Source of the DNA: an uncultured Cellulomonadaceae bacterium
GTDB lineage: Bacteria; Actinomycetota; Actinomycetes; Actinomycetales; Cellulomonadaceae
DNA length: 64,000 nt
NCBI GenBank assembly: GCA_947495165.1
Contig: CANLXM010000001.1
Location: forward strand, 620,001 to 684,000
Direction: 5' to 3'
The position numbers were made by a program, and so were the translations under genes. Positions within the stretch are counted from its first letter, which is position 1. Each line of letters begins with the position of its first letter. Under the pieces are notes generated by a model. That model was given only the letters and a program-made list of their open reading frames with translations. It made no database searches and was not told the origin of the DNA. Shown here in pieces: positions 1 to 10,200 of the stretch.

Positions 1-2
1 TC

Positions 3-2600
3 GACCTGCTGGCGCTGACCCAGGGGCCCGAGGGGGCCGAGGCCGGGCCGGCGCAGTACGCCTACAGCCTCACGACGGCCGTACCGAATGGCTTCTCGGT
101 GGGTCTGGAGGGCACGCGCCTGTCGATCTCCGCAGCGGCGACGACGGCGCGCGGCACGGTCGGCTCGATCGGCCTCGCGGTCGGCTACGGGGTATCCGGC
201 TCGCTGCCCGCCACCCTGGACTTCCGGGCGACGGCGAGCGACCGCCAGGTGGCCCAGGTGCGCGACTTCACGATCCCCGACGGTGTGAGCGGGGAGTCCC
301 GCCCGGTCGAGGTGCTCGCAGGCGCGTTCAACCCCTTCCCGGAGACTCCGCTGCGGGTCCTGGGCGCGACGGTCGAGACGCCCAACTCGGGGACCGCGTC
401 CGTGGAGGGCGCGCGCGTGGTGGTGCGTCCGGTCGAGAACTACGTCGGCACGATGGTCGTGCGGTACCTCGTCGTGGACGCCACCGGGGAGCCGGGGCGC
501 GAGGTCGAGGGCCGTATCACGCTCACGGTGCGCGGGCTGCCAGGTGCGCCGTCGACGCCGACCGAGCGCGGCATCCGGGACCGGACGGTCGTGCTCGCCT
601 GGGACGCGCCCGCGGCGAACGGCGAGCCCATCGACTACTACGAGGTCGTCCGCTCGCCGGGCGGCGACGTCACGCGCTGCGCGAGCACGACCTGCACGAT
701 CGACGACCTGCAGAACGACGTCGAGTACTCCTTCACCGTGCGGGCGCACAACGCGGTCGGGTTCGGTGAGTCGAGCGCGCCGTCGCCCACCTACCGTCCC
801 GACGCGGTGCCCGAGCGTCCCAGCGCGCCCGAGGTCGACTTCGGCGACGGCGAGATCATCGCGACGTGGCCCGTCCCGCCGAGCCCGGGCTCGCCGGTGA
901 GCGAGTACACGGTCGAGATCAGCCCGGCGCCGCCCGCCGGCGCGGCGTCGGTGACGACGTCGTCGCCGCGCCACACCTTCCGCGGCCTGACGAACGGCAC
1001 GGCCTACACGGTGCGCGTGCGGGCGCACAACCGCGCGCCGGACCCGAGCGAGTGGAGCCCGATGTCCCGGGCGGAGACCCCGGCGGCACCCCCGGGCGCA
1101 CCGACCGTCGAGGCGAGCCGCGTGGACACCCCGCTGGGCCGGCAGATCAACGTGACGTGGTCGACCCCGCCGAACAACGGCGGGGACATCGGCACGTACA
1201 AGGTCACGATCGAGGGTGGCGGCGGATCCGAGACCGAGACGGTCAGCGGGAGCCGCAACAAGCTCGCGTTCACCGCCCAGAACGGCGTCGAGTACACGTT
1301 CGCCGTCCGCGCCGAGAACAAGGCCGGGCTGTCGCCCGCGGGGACGGCGCGGTCGAGGACCTACGGGACGCCGGGGCCGGTCCGAGAACTTGATGCGAGC
1401 GACGTCAAGGCGCAAGACACGCCGTACGGCGACGGGAGGATCCGGTACACCTGGACCGCGCCGGCGGACCTGGGCGGGGTCGCGCTTGCGAGGTACGAGC
1501 TCGACGGTGAGTCCATCGGCACCGGGACCAGCCGGACCGTCAGCGGCCTCGCGGGAGGGACTGCCGTGAACGGGCCGAGGATCCGAGCGTGCAACGTCGA
1601 GAACATGTGCGGTCCGTGGGAGGCATTCGACGCCGAGACTCCGACGACCGTTCCCGAGGCGCCGAGTGCGCGCGGGGAGGGGCTCGGGTTCAACAAGTTC
1701 GCTTTCACAACCGCGGAGCGGGATGACGGCGGACCGGCCGTCGACACGTGGCGATACCGGATCACGAACGAGCACGGCGAAAGCACGGGGTGGCGCGAAC
1801 AAGCGACGGCTCCGCGGAGCGAGGAGTTCACCGAGTTCAGCCGAGGAGGCTCGACCACCCTCGAGGTGCAGGTGCGCAACGTCCGGGGGTGGAGCGCCGT
1901 TGGGAAGGATGTGTTCACGGTGAGGACGCCTCGACCGCCGGAGCAGCCGACGGTCCGCGGCGGTGCTACCGGTGGAGGCAAGTACGAGCACTACTGGTTC
2001 TCGGCTGAGCCCCCAACTGGCGACGCTACGGGCGGGCGGACTATCGAGCGCCTGGAGTACAGCATCGACGGGGGCGACTGGAAGCCGGAGAGCGCCAGCG
2101 GGTTTAGACGGGACGACATCTCGGTCGAGCCCGGAACGAAGCAGGTGCTCGTCGCGGTACGCGCTGTGAACGAGATGGGAGCCGGTGACATTCGCCGCCT
2201 CACCATCGATATCGAGCCCTATCCCGCGCCTGGCACACCGGTGCCTGTGGCGATCGACCAGTCCTGGGACGGGACGACCTTGCTGCCGCGCTGGACAGCG
2301 GGTAAGACCTACGACCTTGACGTCACGTACGAATACCGCATCCTGGTTCCCCGTCCGCTCATTGGTGGTTGGGATGTGTACCAGGGATGGCGCGACGGAT
2401 CGGCCACGGGGGGGAGCGATGTGAGCGGCCTCCAAGGTGATTGGCGAGTCAAGGAGGATCCCCGCGTGCGGCTGGAGGTCCGCGCGACGAACGACCGCGG
2501 CCGAACGAGTGACGTCGGCAGCACCGATGGCCGCGTGCCCGGCGTCGACGAGCCCGAGCCCGAGCCCGAGGAGCCCGAAGACCCACCCGCCGACCCCTGA
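3..2600 (+). CDS. Large secreted Ig-like/fibronectin type III repeat protein, 3' part
   Basis: The reading frame is open from the left edge of the window, so the true start lies upstream and only the C-terminal ~865 residues are seen. An Ig/cadherin-like segment (about 3-540) is followed by roughly seven fibronectin III modules beginning near 541, 820, 1090, 1380, 1650, 1930 and 2220. They are recognisable by P-x-x-P starts, Y-x-V/Y-x-F strands and the V-R-A-x-N signature near each end. The tail is acidic (EPEPEPEEPEDPP). No LPXTG or membrane anchor is present. The likely role is an extracellular adhesin or matrix protein; that is inference. The MoxR gene follows after 57 bases. From about 1381 the codon use is less biased than in the N-terminal modules. 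Confidence 0.8.
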   Translation, partial: DLLALTQGPEGAEAGPAQYAYSLTTAVPNGFSVGLEGTRLSISAAATTARGTVGSIGLAVGYGVSGSLPATLDFRATASDRQVAQVRDFTIPDGVSGESRPVEVLAGAFNPFPETPLRVLGATVETPNSGTASVEGARVVVRPVENYVGTMVVRYLVVDATGEPGREVEGRITLTVRGLPGAPSTPTERGIRDRTVVLAWDAPAANGEPIDYYEVVRSPGGDVTRCASTTCTIDDLQNDVEYSFTVRAHNAVGFGESSAPSPTYRPDAVPERPSAPEVDFGDGEIIATWPVPPSPGSPVSEYTVEISPAPPAGAASVTTSSPRHTFRGLTNGTAYTVRVRAHNRAPDPSEWSPMSRAETPAAPPGAPTVEASRVDTPLGRQINVTWSTPPNNGGDIGTYKVTIEGGGGSETETVSGSRNKLAFTAQNGVEYTFAVRAENKAGLSPAGTARSRTYGTPGPVRELDASDVKAQDTPYGDGRIRYTWTAPADLGGVALARYELDGESIGTGTSRTVSGLAGGTAVNGPRIRACNVENMCGPWEAFDAETPTTVPEAPSARGEGLGFNKFAFTTAERDDGGPAVDTWRYRITNEHGESTGWREQATAPRSEEFTEFSRGGSTTLEVQVRNVRGWSAVGKDVFTVRTPRPPEQPTVRGGATGGGKYEHYWFSAEPPTGDATGGRTIERLEYSIDGGDWKPESASGFRRDDISVEPGTKQVLVAVRAVNEMGAGDIRRLTIDIEPYPAPGTPVPVAIDQSWDGTTLLPRWTAGKTYDLDVTYEYRILVPRPLIGGWDVYQGWRDGSATGGSDVSGLQGDWRVKEDPRVRLEVRATNDRGRTSDVGSTDGRVPGVDEPEPEPEEPEDPPADP

Positions 2601-2657
2601 CCGCGTACGATTCGCCCCGTCCCTGCGCACCACCCCTGACGAGAGAGCACGCACACC

Positions 2658-3620
2658 ATGACTCCTGAACAGACCGCGTGGTTCGCGGAGACCTTCGGCG
2701 CCCTCGTGGCCAACGTCGGCAAGGCCGTGCTCGGCAAGCCGCACACGATCCGCCTCGCCTTCACGGCGATGCTCGCCGAGGGGCACCTGCTGCTCGAGGA
2801 CGCACCGGGGACCGGCAAGACCTCCCTGGCGCGCTCGCTCGCGGCGACGGTCCAGGGGACGCACAACCGCATCCAGTTCACGCCCGACCTTCTGCCCTCG
2901 GACGTCACGGGCGTGACGATCTACGACCAGAGCAGCGGTCACTTCGAGTTCCACAAGGGCCCGATCTTCGCGTCGATCGTCCTCGCGGACGAGATCAACC
3001 GCGCCTCGCCCAAGACGCAGTCCGCGCTCCTCGAGGTCATGGAGGAGTCCCACGTCACCGTCGACGGCGTCACCCACTCCGCGGGCCGCCCGTTCATGGT
3101 GATCGCGACGCAGAATCCCATCGAGCAGGCCGGCACCTACAAGCTCCCCGAGGCCCAGCTCGACCGCTTCCTCATCAAGACCTCCATCGGCTACCCGGAC
3201 CACGCGTCGACCGTCGAGATCCTCGCGGGCTCCGCCGAGCGCGACCGCTCCTCCCACCTCACCCCGCTCATCACCACCGAGGCGATCGGCGACATGGCCG
3301 ACATGGCCGCCGGCGTGCACGTCGACGCCGCCGTGCTCGACTACGTCTCGCGCCTCGCCGAGGCCACGCGGACCGACCCCCAGACCCGCCTCGGCGTCAG
3401 CGTCCGCGGCTGCATCGCGCTGGTGCGCTGCGCGAAGGTCTGGGCCGCCGCCCAGGGCCGCGCCTTCGTCATCCCCGACGACATCAAGGAGCTCGCCGAG
3501 CCCGTCCTCGCCCACCGCCTGATGCTCGACGTCGAGGCCGAGTTCGCCGGCGTCACCAACAGCGAGGTGCTCGAGAACGTCCTCAGCGTCACGGCCCCGC
3601 CCGTGGAGCGAGTCGCCTGA
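2658..3620 (+). CDS. MoxR-family AAA+ ATPase
   Basis: 320 residues, the normal MoxR length. Walker A is GTGKTS near residues 51-56 and Walker B is VLADEINRA near 108-116; the C-terminal lid (AAA_lid) covers roughly 235-310. MoxR ATPases act as chaperones that activate or insert cofactors into partner proteins, and they are characteristically encoded beside DUF58 proteins, as here. The next gene starts 1 base after the stop, so co-translation with DUF58 and the transglutaminase-like gene is expected. The ATG has an A-rich upstream segment (gagagagcac) as a weak ribosome site. The specific client is unknown; the neighbouring DUF58 and transglutaminase-like proteins are the natural candidates. 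Confidence 0.93.
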   Translation: MTPEQTAWFAETFGALVANVGKAVLGKPHTIRLAFTAMLAEGHLLLEDAPGTGKTSLARSLAATVQGTHNRIQFTPDLLPSDVTGVTIYDQSSGHFEFHKGPIFASIVLADEINRASPKTQSALLEVMEESHVTVDGVTHSAGRPFMVIATQNPIEQAGTYKLPEAQLDRFLIKTSIGYPDHASTVEILAGSAERDRSSHLTPLITTEAIGDMADMAAGVHVDAAVLDYVSRLAEATRTDPQTRLGVSVRGCIALVRCAKVWAAAQGRAFVIPDDIKELAEPVLAHRLMLDVEAEFAGVTNSEVLENVLSVTAPPVERVA

Positions 3621-3621
3621 C

Positions 3622-4872
3622 ATGAGGTCGGGGGCGAAGGCCGCAGGGGCGGCCGCGGTGGCGAGCGCGCGCGGGTCCGCACGCGGGCTCTGGCGCGCGC
3701 TGGCCCCGGTACGACGCGCCGCCGCCCACGTGTCCCCGCTCGGCTGGCTCACGGTCGCGACCGCCGTCGGCGCGCTCCTCGCCGGACGCCGGTACGGCTG
3801 GGACGAGCTCGTCGTCCTCGGCTGTGCGCTGGCCGGTGTCCTCCTCTTCGCGGTCATCCTCACCTTCGGCCGGTCCACCTACGCGGTCGAGCTCGACCTC
3901 GCCGACCACCGGGTCGTCGTCGGCGAGCGCGCGCTGGGGCGGATCGCCGTCACGAACGTGGGGCGGGGGCGTCTCCTGCCGGCCCAGATCGAGCTGCCCG
4001 TCGGCGCCGGCTCCGCCAACTTCGACCTGCCGTCCATGGCCGCAGGAGCGGTGCACGAGGAAGTGTTCGCCGTGCCGACCGCCCGGCGTGCCGTCGTCAC
4101 CGTCGGGCCGGTCCTGTCCGTCCGCGGCGACGCGCTCGGGCTCGTGCGGCGCCAGGTGCGCTGGACCGACCCCGACCAGCTCTACATCCACCCGCTCACC
4201 GTCTCGCTCGCGTCCGCACGCACCGGCGTCATGCGTGACCTCGAGGGCGAGGCCACGCGCGTCCTGTCCGAGAACGACATGTCGTTCCACGCCCTGCGCG
4301 AGTACGTGCCGGGCGACGACCGCCGCAACATCCACTGGCGCACCTCCGCGCGCATCGGCCAGCTGATGGTCCGCCAGTTCGAGGACACCCGCCGCACCCA
4401 CACCGCGCTCGCCCTGGCCGACCGCACCGAGGACTACCGCGACGAGGACGAGTTCGAGTTCGCGGTCAGCATCTACGCCTCGCTCGGTGTCCAGGTGATC
4501 CGCGACGGCCTCGAGGTCACCGCGATGTGCGGCGCGCGCGTCCTGCGCTCCCAGACCCCGCCCCGGCTCCTCGACGACTGCGCCGGTCTCGAGATCGCCG
4601 CGCCCGGCACGGGCGACGGCCAGACGCTCGCCCAGCACGTCGCGCGCCAGGTCCCGCACGCCTCCATGGCGCTCATCGTCACCGGCGGCGCGGCCAGCGC
4701 CACGGAGCTGCGCGCCTCGGCGATCCACATCCCCGCGGGCGTCCGCACGATCTTCGTCGCCTGCTCGCCGGGCGCGGAGCTCGGGCTGCAGACGTCCGGC
4801 ATGCTCTCCACCGCCACCATCGGTCGCGGCCAGGACCTGCCCCGCCTCGTCAGCCGGCTGGTGACCGGATGA
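3622..4872 (+). CDS. DUF58 domain protein
   Basis: 416 residues. Two N-terminal membrane segments (about residues 34-52 and 57-75) are followed by a beta-rich region. The DUF58 signature is [19 protein letters not shown] around residues 228-246, with the conserved D-R-x-x-I-H-W. After it comes a von Willebrand A-like fold lacking an obvious complete MIDAS. DUF58 proteins are partners of MoxR ATPases; the biochemical activity is not established. The start is 1 base after the moxR stop, and the stop overlaps the next start as ATGA, so the three genes form one translationally coupled unit. Confidence 0.9.
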   Translation: MRSGAKAAGAAAVASARGSARGLWRALAPVRRAAAHVSPLGWLTVATAVGALLAGRRYGWDELVVLGCALAGVLLFAVILTFGRSTYAVELDLADHRVVVGERALGRIAVTNVGRGRLLPAQIELPVGAGSANFDLPSMAAGAVHEEVFAVPTARRAVVTVGPVLSVRGDALGLVRRQVRWTDPDQLYIHPLTVSLASARTGVMRDLEGEATRVLSENDMSFHALREYVPGDDRRNIHWRTSARIGQLMVRQFEDTRRTHTALALADRTEDYRDEDEFEFAVSIYASLGVQVIRDGLEVTAMCGARVLRSQTPPRLLDDCAGLEIAAPGTGDGQTLAQHVARQVPHASMALIVTGGAASATELRASAIHIPAGVRTIFVACSPGAELGLQTSGMLSTATIGRGQDLPRLVSRLVTG

Positions 4873-7250
4873 TCGACGAGCACACCTCGGGCGGCCGCCG
4901 TCGCCGTATCCGCACGGTCACGTCCAACCAGCGCTCGGGGGGCGCGCTGCGGCGGCGGCTGTTCGACGTCGGCGTCCTCACCCTCGCCGTCGCGCTCGCC
5001 GTGGTCGCCGTCGTCCCCGCCTACGGGTCCGTCGCCGTCGTCCCCCTCGTGACCGGCGCGGTGCTCGGCGCCGCGATCGTGCTCGTGACGCGGGCCTGGT
5101 CCTGGTCCCCGCTCGTCGCGACCGCCCTGACCATCGCCGTCTACCTGCTCGTCGGGCCCGCCGTCGCGGTGCCCGACCTCGCAGCCGCACGCGTGCTGCC
5201 CAGCGTGGACGCGCTCGTCGCGCTCCTGCAGGGCGTGGTCACGGCCTGGAAGGAGATGCTCACCCTCGAGCCGCCGCTCGGCGCCGTGGACAACCTCCTG
5301 GTCGTCCCGTTCGTGATGACCCTCGGCGGGACGGTCGCCTCCGGCATGCTCGGCACGGACCGCGAGACCTCCGCGGGCTCGCGCGCCTGGCACGTCCAGT
5401 CCGGCGCCGGCACCGGTCCCGGCCGCCGCAGCCAGGTCCGCACCTTCGCCGCCGCAGCGATCCCCGCGGCGCTCCTGGTCGCCGCCATCCTCCTCGGCAC
5501 CGTCGAGGCGCCCCTCGCCACCGTCGTCGGTGTCGCGATGGCCGTGCTGCTCCTGCCGTGGCTCGCGTGGCGGTGGCGCACCTGGCACCCGCGGCGCGTC
5601 GTCACCCTCGCGCTCATGGCCGCGGTGGCCGCGTCCAGCGGGATCTTCGCCGCACCTGTGCTCGGCGGCGACGAGCCGCGCACCGTGCTGCGCCACGACA
5701 TCGTGCCGCCGTTCGACCCGCGCGACCAGCCGAGCCCCCTGGCCGCCTTCCGCAAGTTCATCAAGGACCAGAAGGACACCGAGCTCCTCACGGTGCACGG
5801 GCTGCCGGAGAACACCCCCGTGCGCCTCGCCACCATGGACGCGTTCGACGGCGTCGTGTGGAACGTCGCGGACAGCGGCACGGCCGAGGGCTCGGGCGCG
5901 TTCCGCCGCGTCGGCGAGCGGATCCCGACCGACGTCCAAGGCACGCGCGCCGAGGTCGAGGTCGAGATCCAGGGACTCGACGGGATCTGGCTGCCGACCG
6001 TCGGGCAGGCGACCGGCGTGGACTTCGCCGGTCGCGAGAGCCGCGCGCAGGAGGCCGCGTTCCGGTTCAACGACGCCACCGGCGCCGCCGTCCTGCCCGA
6101 GGGCCTGAGCGAGGGCGACCGGTACGTCCTCGACGTCGTGGTCCCCGCGGTGCCCGACGACGAGGCCCTCGCCAGCGCCCAGGTGGGCCGCATCGACCTG
6201 CCCGACCCCCTGCAGGTCCCCGACTCGGTCGGGACCAAGGCCGCCGACATCGCCAGCAGCGCCACCACCCCCGCCCTCGTGGCACGGGCGCTCGAGGCCA
6301 CGCTGGCCCAGACCGGGTGGTTCAGCCACGGCATCGCCGAGTCCAACGACTACCCGTCCCTGTCCGGCCACGGCGCGTGGCGCATCAACGAGCTGCTCAC
6401 GGCGACCCCGATGGTCGGCGACAGCGAGCAGTACGCCTCCGCGATGGCGCTCATGGCCCGGCACCTGGGGCTGCCCTCCCGCGTGGTGCTCGGCTTCGTC
6501 GCCGACGAGGACACCCCCACGACGGGCGACGGCGGCCGCGTCTTCCGCGGCGACGACATCCAGGCGTGGGTCGAGATCGCGTACGCCGGCCACGGCTGGG
6601 TGCCCTACTTCCCGACGCCGCCCGAGACCAAGACTCCGAGCGAGGAGATGACCGAGGAGGAGTCGCAGCCGCAGCCGCAGGTCGTGCAGCCGCCGCCGGC
6701 CCCCGAGGACCCCGTCGAGCCGCCCGAGGCCGACACCGAGGACCCGGACGTCGACGCCGACGAGGAAGACCCCGAGACCGGCGTGGACTACCTGCGGATC
6801 GTGCTGCTGACCGCGGCCGTTGGCATCCCGGTCCTGCTCCTCGTGCTGCCGCCGCTGCTGATCCTCGCGGCCAAGGCACGTCGTCGGCGCCGCCGCCGCG
6901 CGGCCGCCTCGCCGCTCGCGCGAGCGACGGGAGCCTGGGACGAGGTCGTCGACGTCGCCCGCGACCACGAGCACGAGCTGTCGCCCATGGCGACACGGCG
7001 GGAGAACGCGCGTGCGCTCATGGCGGCCTATCCGGCCGCGCCCGCGGTCGCGATCGCTGAGCGCGCCGACGCGGCCGTGTTCGCCCCGGGCCTGCCCGAC
7101 GACGCCGCGGTCGCCGCGCTGTGGACCGACGTCGACGAGGCCGTCGGGGTCATCAGCCGTGGCGGTTCCCGCTGGGCGCGGCTGCGCGGCCGGTTCTCCG
7201 CGGCCTCGCTGCGCCAGCGGCGTGCCGAGCGCAAGGGGGGGCGCCGGTGA
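4869..7250 (+). CDS. Membrane transglutaminase-like protein (TgpA type) with replaced catalytic triad
   Basis: 793 residues. The start is the ATG overlapping the DUF58 stop (ATGA); longer upstream starts would overlap the DUF58 gene. A set of N-terminal membrane helices (about residues 35-280) leads to a large extracytoplasmic domain with the transglutaminase core fold. A final helix near 638-665, then an R-rich cytoplasmic tail, completes the TgpA layout. The usual triad Cys-His-Asp is replaced: G-D-S-E-Q-Y-A puts Ser at 519 for Cys, D-D-I-Q-A-W-V-E puts Gln at 565 for His, and P-Y-F-P-T-P-P puts Phe at 581 for Asp. The surrounding framework ([13 protein letters not shown]) is well kept, so this is probably a non-catalytic, binding or scaffold member. 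An E/P-rich linker (about 595-635) precedes the last helix. Confidence 0.88.
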   Translation: MIDEHTSGGRRRRIRTVTSNQRSGGALRRRLFDVGVLTLAVALAVVAVVPAYGSVAVVPLVTGAVLGAAIVLVTRAWSWSPLVATALTIAVYLLVGPAVAVPDLAAARVLPSVDALVALLQGVVTAWKEMLTLEPPLGAVDNLLVVPFVMTLGGTVASGMLGTDRETSAGSRAWHVQSGAGTGPGRRSQVRTFAAAAIPAALLVAAILLGTVEAPLATVVGVAMAVLLLPWLAWRWRTWHPRRVVTLALMAAVAASSGIFAAPVLGGDEPRTVLRHDIVPPFDPRDQPSPLAAFRKFIKDQKDTELLTVHGLPENTPVRLATMDAFDGVVWNVADSGTAEGSGAFRRVGERIPTDVQGTRAEVEVEIQGLDGIWLPTVGQATGVDFAGRESRAQEAAFRFNDATGAAVLPEGLSEGDRYVLDVVVPAVPDDEALASAQVGRIDLPDPLQVPDSVGTKAADIASSATTPALVARALEATLAQTGWFSHGIAESNDYPSLSGHGAWRINELLTATPMVGDSEQYASAMALMARHLGLPSRVVLGFVADEDTPTTGDGGRVFRGDDIQAWVEIAYAGHGWVPYFPTPPETKTPSEEMTEEESQPQPQVVQPPPAPEDPVEPPEADTEDPDVDADEEDPETGVDYLRIVLLTAAVGIPVLLLVLPPLLILAAKARRRRRRRAAASPLARATGAWDEVVDVARDHEHELSPMATRRENARALMAAYPAAPAVAIAERADAAVFAPGLPDDAAVAALWTDVDEAVGVISRGGSRWARLRGRFSAASLRQRRAERKGGRR

Positions 7251-10200
7251 AGGTTCGCGTCACCCTCCAGCGGACCGACGGCCAGGACATCGACCTGGCC
7301 GTCACCGCAGACGCGACCGGAACTGTGGGCGACCTCGCCGACACGCTCGCCCGCGCCGACCCGGCCCTGCTGCCGGCCGGCACGACGCGGGCCACGCTCG
7401 GGCTGCAGGCCCCCGACGGGCGCCCCCCGCGCGTGCTCGGCAGGGACGTCGGGCTGCACGAGGCCGGCATCCAGTCCGGCTCCCACCTCAGGCTCGTGCC
7501 CCCGGACACCGACGTGCTCGCGGACGCCGCCGCGACCGTGCACGTCCGCACCGGCCCGGATGCCGGTCTGACCCTCGCGGTGCCCACCGGCGCGACGACG
7601 ATCGGCCGCTCCCCGGACAACGACCTCGTCCTCACCGACCCGCTCGTCTCGAAGCGCCACGCACGGCTCCTCGTCTCGGAGGTCGTCGAGATCGTCGACC
7701 GCGGCTCCGCCAACGGGGTCCTGATCGGCGACGGCCACGTGCAGCGTGGCGCCGTGGGCCCGGCGGACGTCATCCGGCTGGGTGACACGACGCTCCAGGT
7801 GGCGCACGTCGCCGGGGAGGGGCAGGGGACGGCGGTCGCGTTCAACCGCTCCCCGCTCGTGGCCCCGGTCCACCCAGGCCGAGAGCGCGAGGCCCCCGCA
7901 CCGCCCGAGCCGGCGAAGCCGCCGCGGCTGCCCGTGCTCGCGATGCTCGCGCCCGCCGTCCTGGGCGCCGCGCTGTTCATGTTCACCCGGAACCCGATGT
8001 CCCTGATGTTCGTGGCGCTGAGCCCGCTGCTGATGCTGGGCAGCTACGTGGACGCACGGTCGGGGGAGAAGCGGCGCGTGCGGCGGCAGACCGACGAGTA
8101 CCGCGCGGCGCTGGCGCTCCTGCGCGAGCAGGTCGCCCAGGACGTGGCTCTCGAGCAGGCGGAGCGGCGACGTGAGGTCCCGGACACCGCGGCCCTCGTC
8201 GACGCGGCCTCGACCCGCGGTCCGCTGCTGTGGAGCCGCCGGCCCGAGCACGACGCGTTCCTGCGCCTCACGCTCGGGCGCGGCGCAGCGCCGTCCCGCA
8301 ACGCGATCCGGCTGCCGCACCGGGGCCAGGCTCCCGCCGAGCAGTGGGACGAGCTCGTGGCGCTCGCGGAGGACGTCCGGGAGGTCGCCGACGTCCCGAT
8401 CCTGGCCGACCTGCGCGCGTCCGGTGCGCTGGGTGTGGCCGGCGCCCGGCGCCACGTCGACGACGTCGCCCGGGCGCTCGTCGCCCAGCTCGTCACGCTG
8501 CACTCGCCAGCCGAGGTCGTGCTCGCCGCCGTGACGTCGTCGTCCAGCGCGCAAGGGTGGGGCTGGTTGCGGTGGCTGCCGCACGTGGGCTCGGCGCACT
8601 CCCCGCTGCCCGGGCCGCACCTCGCCTCGAGCCCCGCGGCGGGATCGAGCCTCGTGGCGCGCCTCGAAGGCGTGCTCGAGGACCGCAGGGCCGACGCGCG
8701 GCGCGGTGCGCACCTGCCCGCGGTCGTGCTGCTCGTCGAGGACGACGCCCCGGTCGAGCGTGGCCGCCTGGTCGGTCTCGCTGAGCGCGGCCCGGACCAC
8801 GGGGTCCACGTGGTGTGGGTCGCGCCCACGCAGGACCGGCTGCCCGCGGTGTGCCGGACGTTCGTCGCCGTGGACGCGACCGGTGCCGCGTCGGCCGGGT
8901 TCGTGCCCGAGGGCGTCGTGGTCGCACCGCTGGCCTGCGAGCGCCTGGGTGCCGGCGCCGCTGCCGCCCTGGCGCGTCGCCTCGCGCCGGTGACCGACGC
9001 CGGGGCGCCCGCGCTCGACGAGTCCGACCTGCCCCGCTCCGTGTCGTACCTGAGCCTCGTCGGGCCGGAGATCGCCACGGATCCTGCTGCCGTGATCGAG
9101 CGGTGGCGCGAGACCGGCTCCCTCCTGGACCGGACGGGGCCGCCGGTGCGGCGCACGTCCGACGCGTCGCTGCGGGCGGTCGTCGGCCAGGGCGCCGAGC
9201 AGGAGCTGTCCCTCGACCTGCGCGCGCAGGGCCCGCACGCGCTCGTGGGCGGGACCTCGGGCGCGGGGAAGAGCGAGCTGCTCCAGGCCTGGGTCCTCGG
9301 CATGGCCGCGGCCCACTCGCCCGACCGCGTGTCGTTCCTGTTCGTCGACTACAAGGGCGGCGCCGCGTTCGCCGAGTGCGTGGACCTGCCGCACACGGTC
9401 GGCCTCGTCACCGACCTCTCCCCGCACCTCGTGCGCCGTGCGCTCACCTCCCTGCGCGCCGAGCTGCACCGGCGTGAACGCCTGCTCAACCGCAAGAAGG
9501 CCAAGGACCTGCTGGCGCTCGAGCGTCGCGGCGACCACGAGGCGCCACCCGCGCTGGTGATCGTCGTCGACGAGTTCGCCGCCCTGGTGAGCGAGGTCCC
9601 CGAGTTCGTCGACGGCGTCGTCGACGTCGCCCAGCGCGGGCGGTCGCTCGGGCTGCACCTGATCCTGGCGACCCAGCGCCCCGCGGGCGTGATCAAGGAC
9701 AACCTGCGTGCCAACACGAACCTGCGGGTCGCCCTCCGGATGGCCGACGAGTCCGACTCGACCGACGTGCTCGGCGACGCCCTCGCCAGCAGCTTCGACC
9801 CCGCCGTGCCGGGACGGGGCGCGGTGCGGACAGGGCCCGGCCGGCTCGCGATGTTCCAGGCGGGGTACGCCGGCGGCCGGTCGAGCGCGACGCCGGTGCG
9901 CCCGCGCGTGGAGATCGAGACGCTCGCGTTCGGGCCCGGCCAGGTCTGGGACGTCCCCGAGGTGCTCGACGCCGAGGTGCCGCAGGAGGGACCGACCGAC
10001 ATCGCGCGCGCCGTCCGCACGATCGCGGCGGCAGCCGAGGTGGCCCGGGTCCCGGCGCCCCGCCGCCCGTGGCTGCCCGAGCTCGCGCCGACGTACGACC
10101 TGCTCGACCTCCTCGACCGGGGACCGTCGACCCCGGGCGCGCTCCTGCTGGGCGTGGTGGACGACCCCGCGCACCAGGAGCAGCGCCCGGTGCTCTTCCA

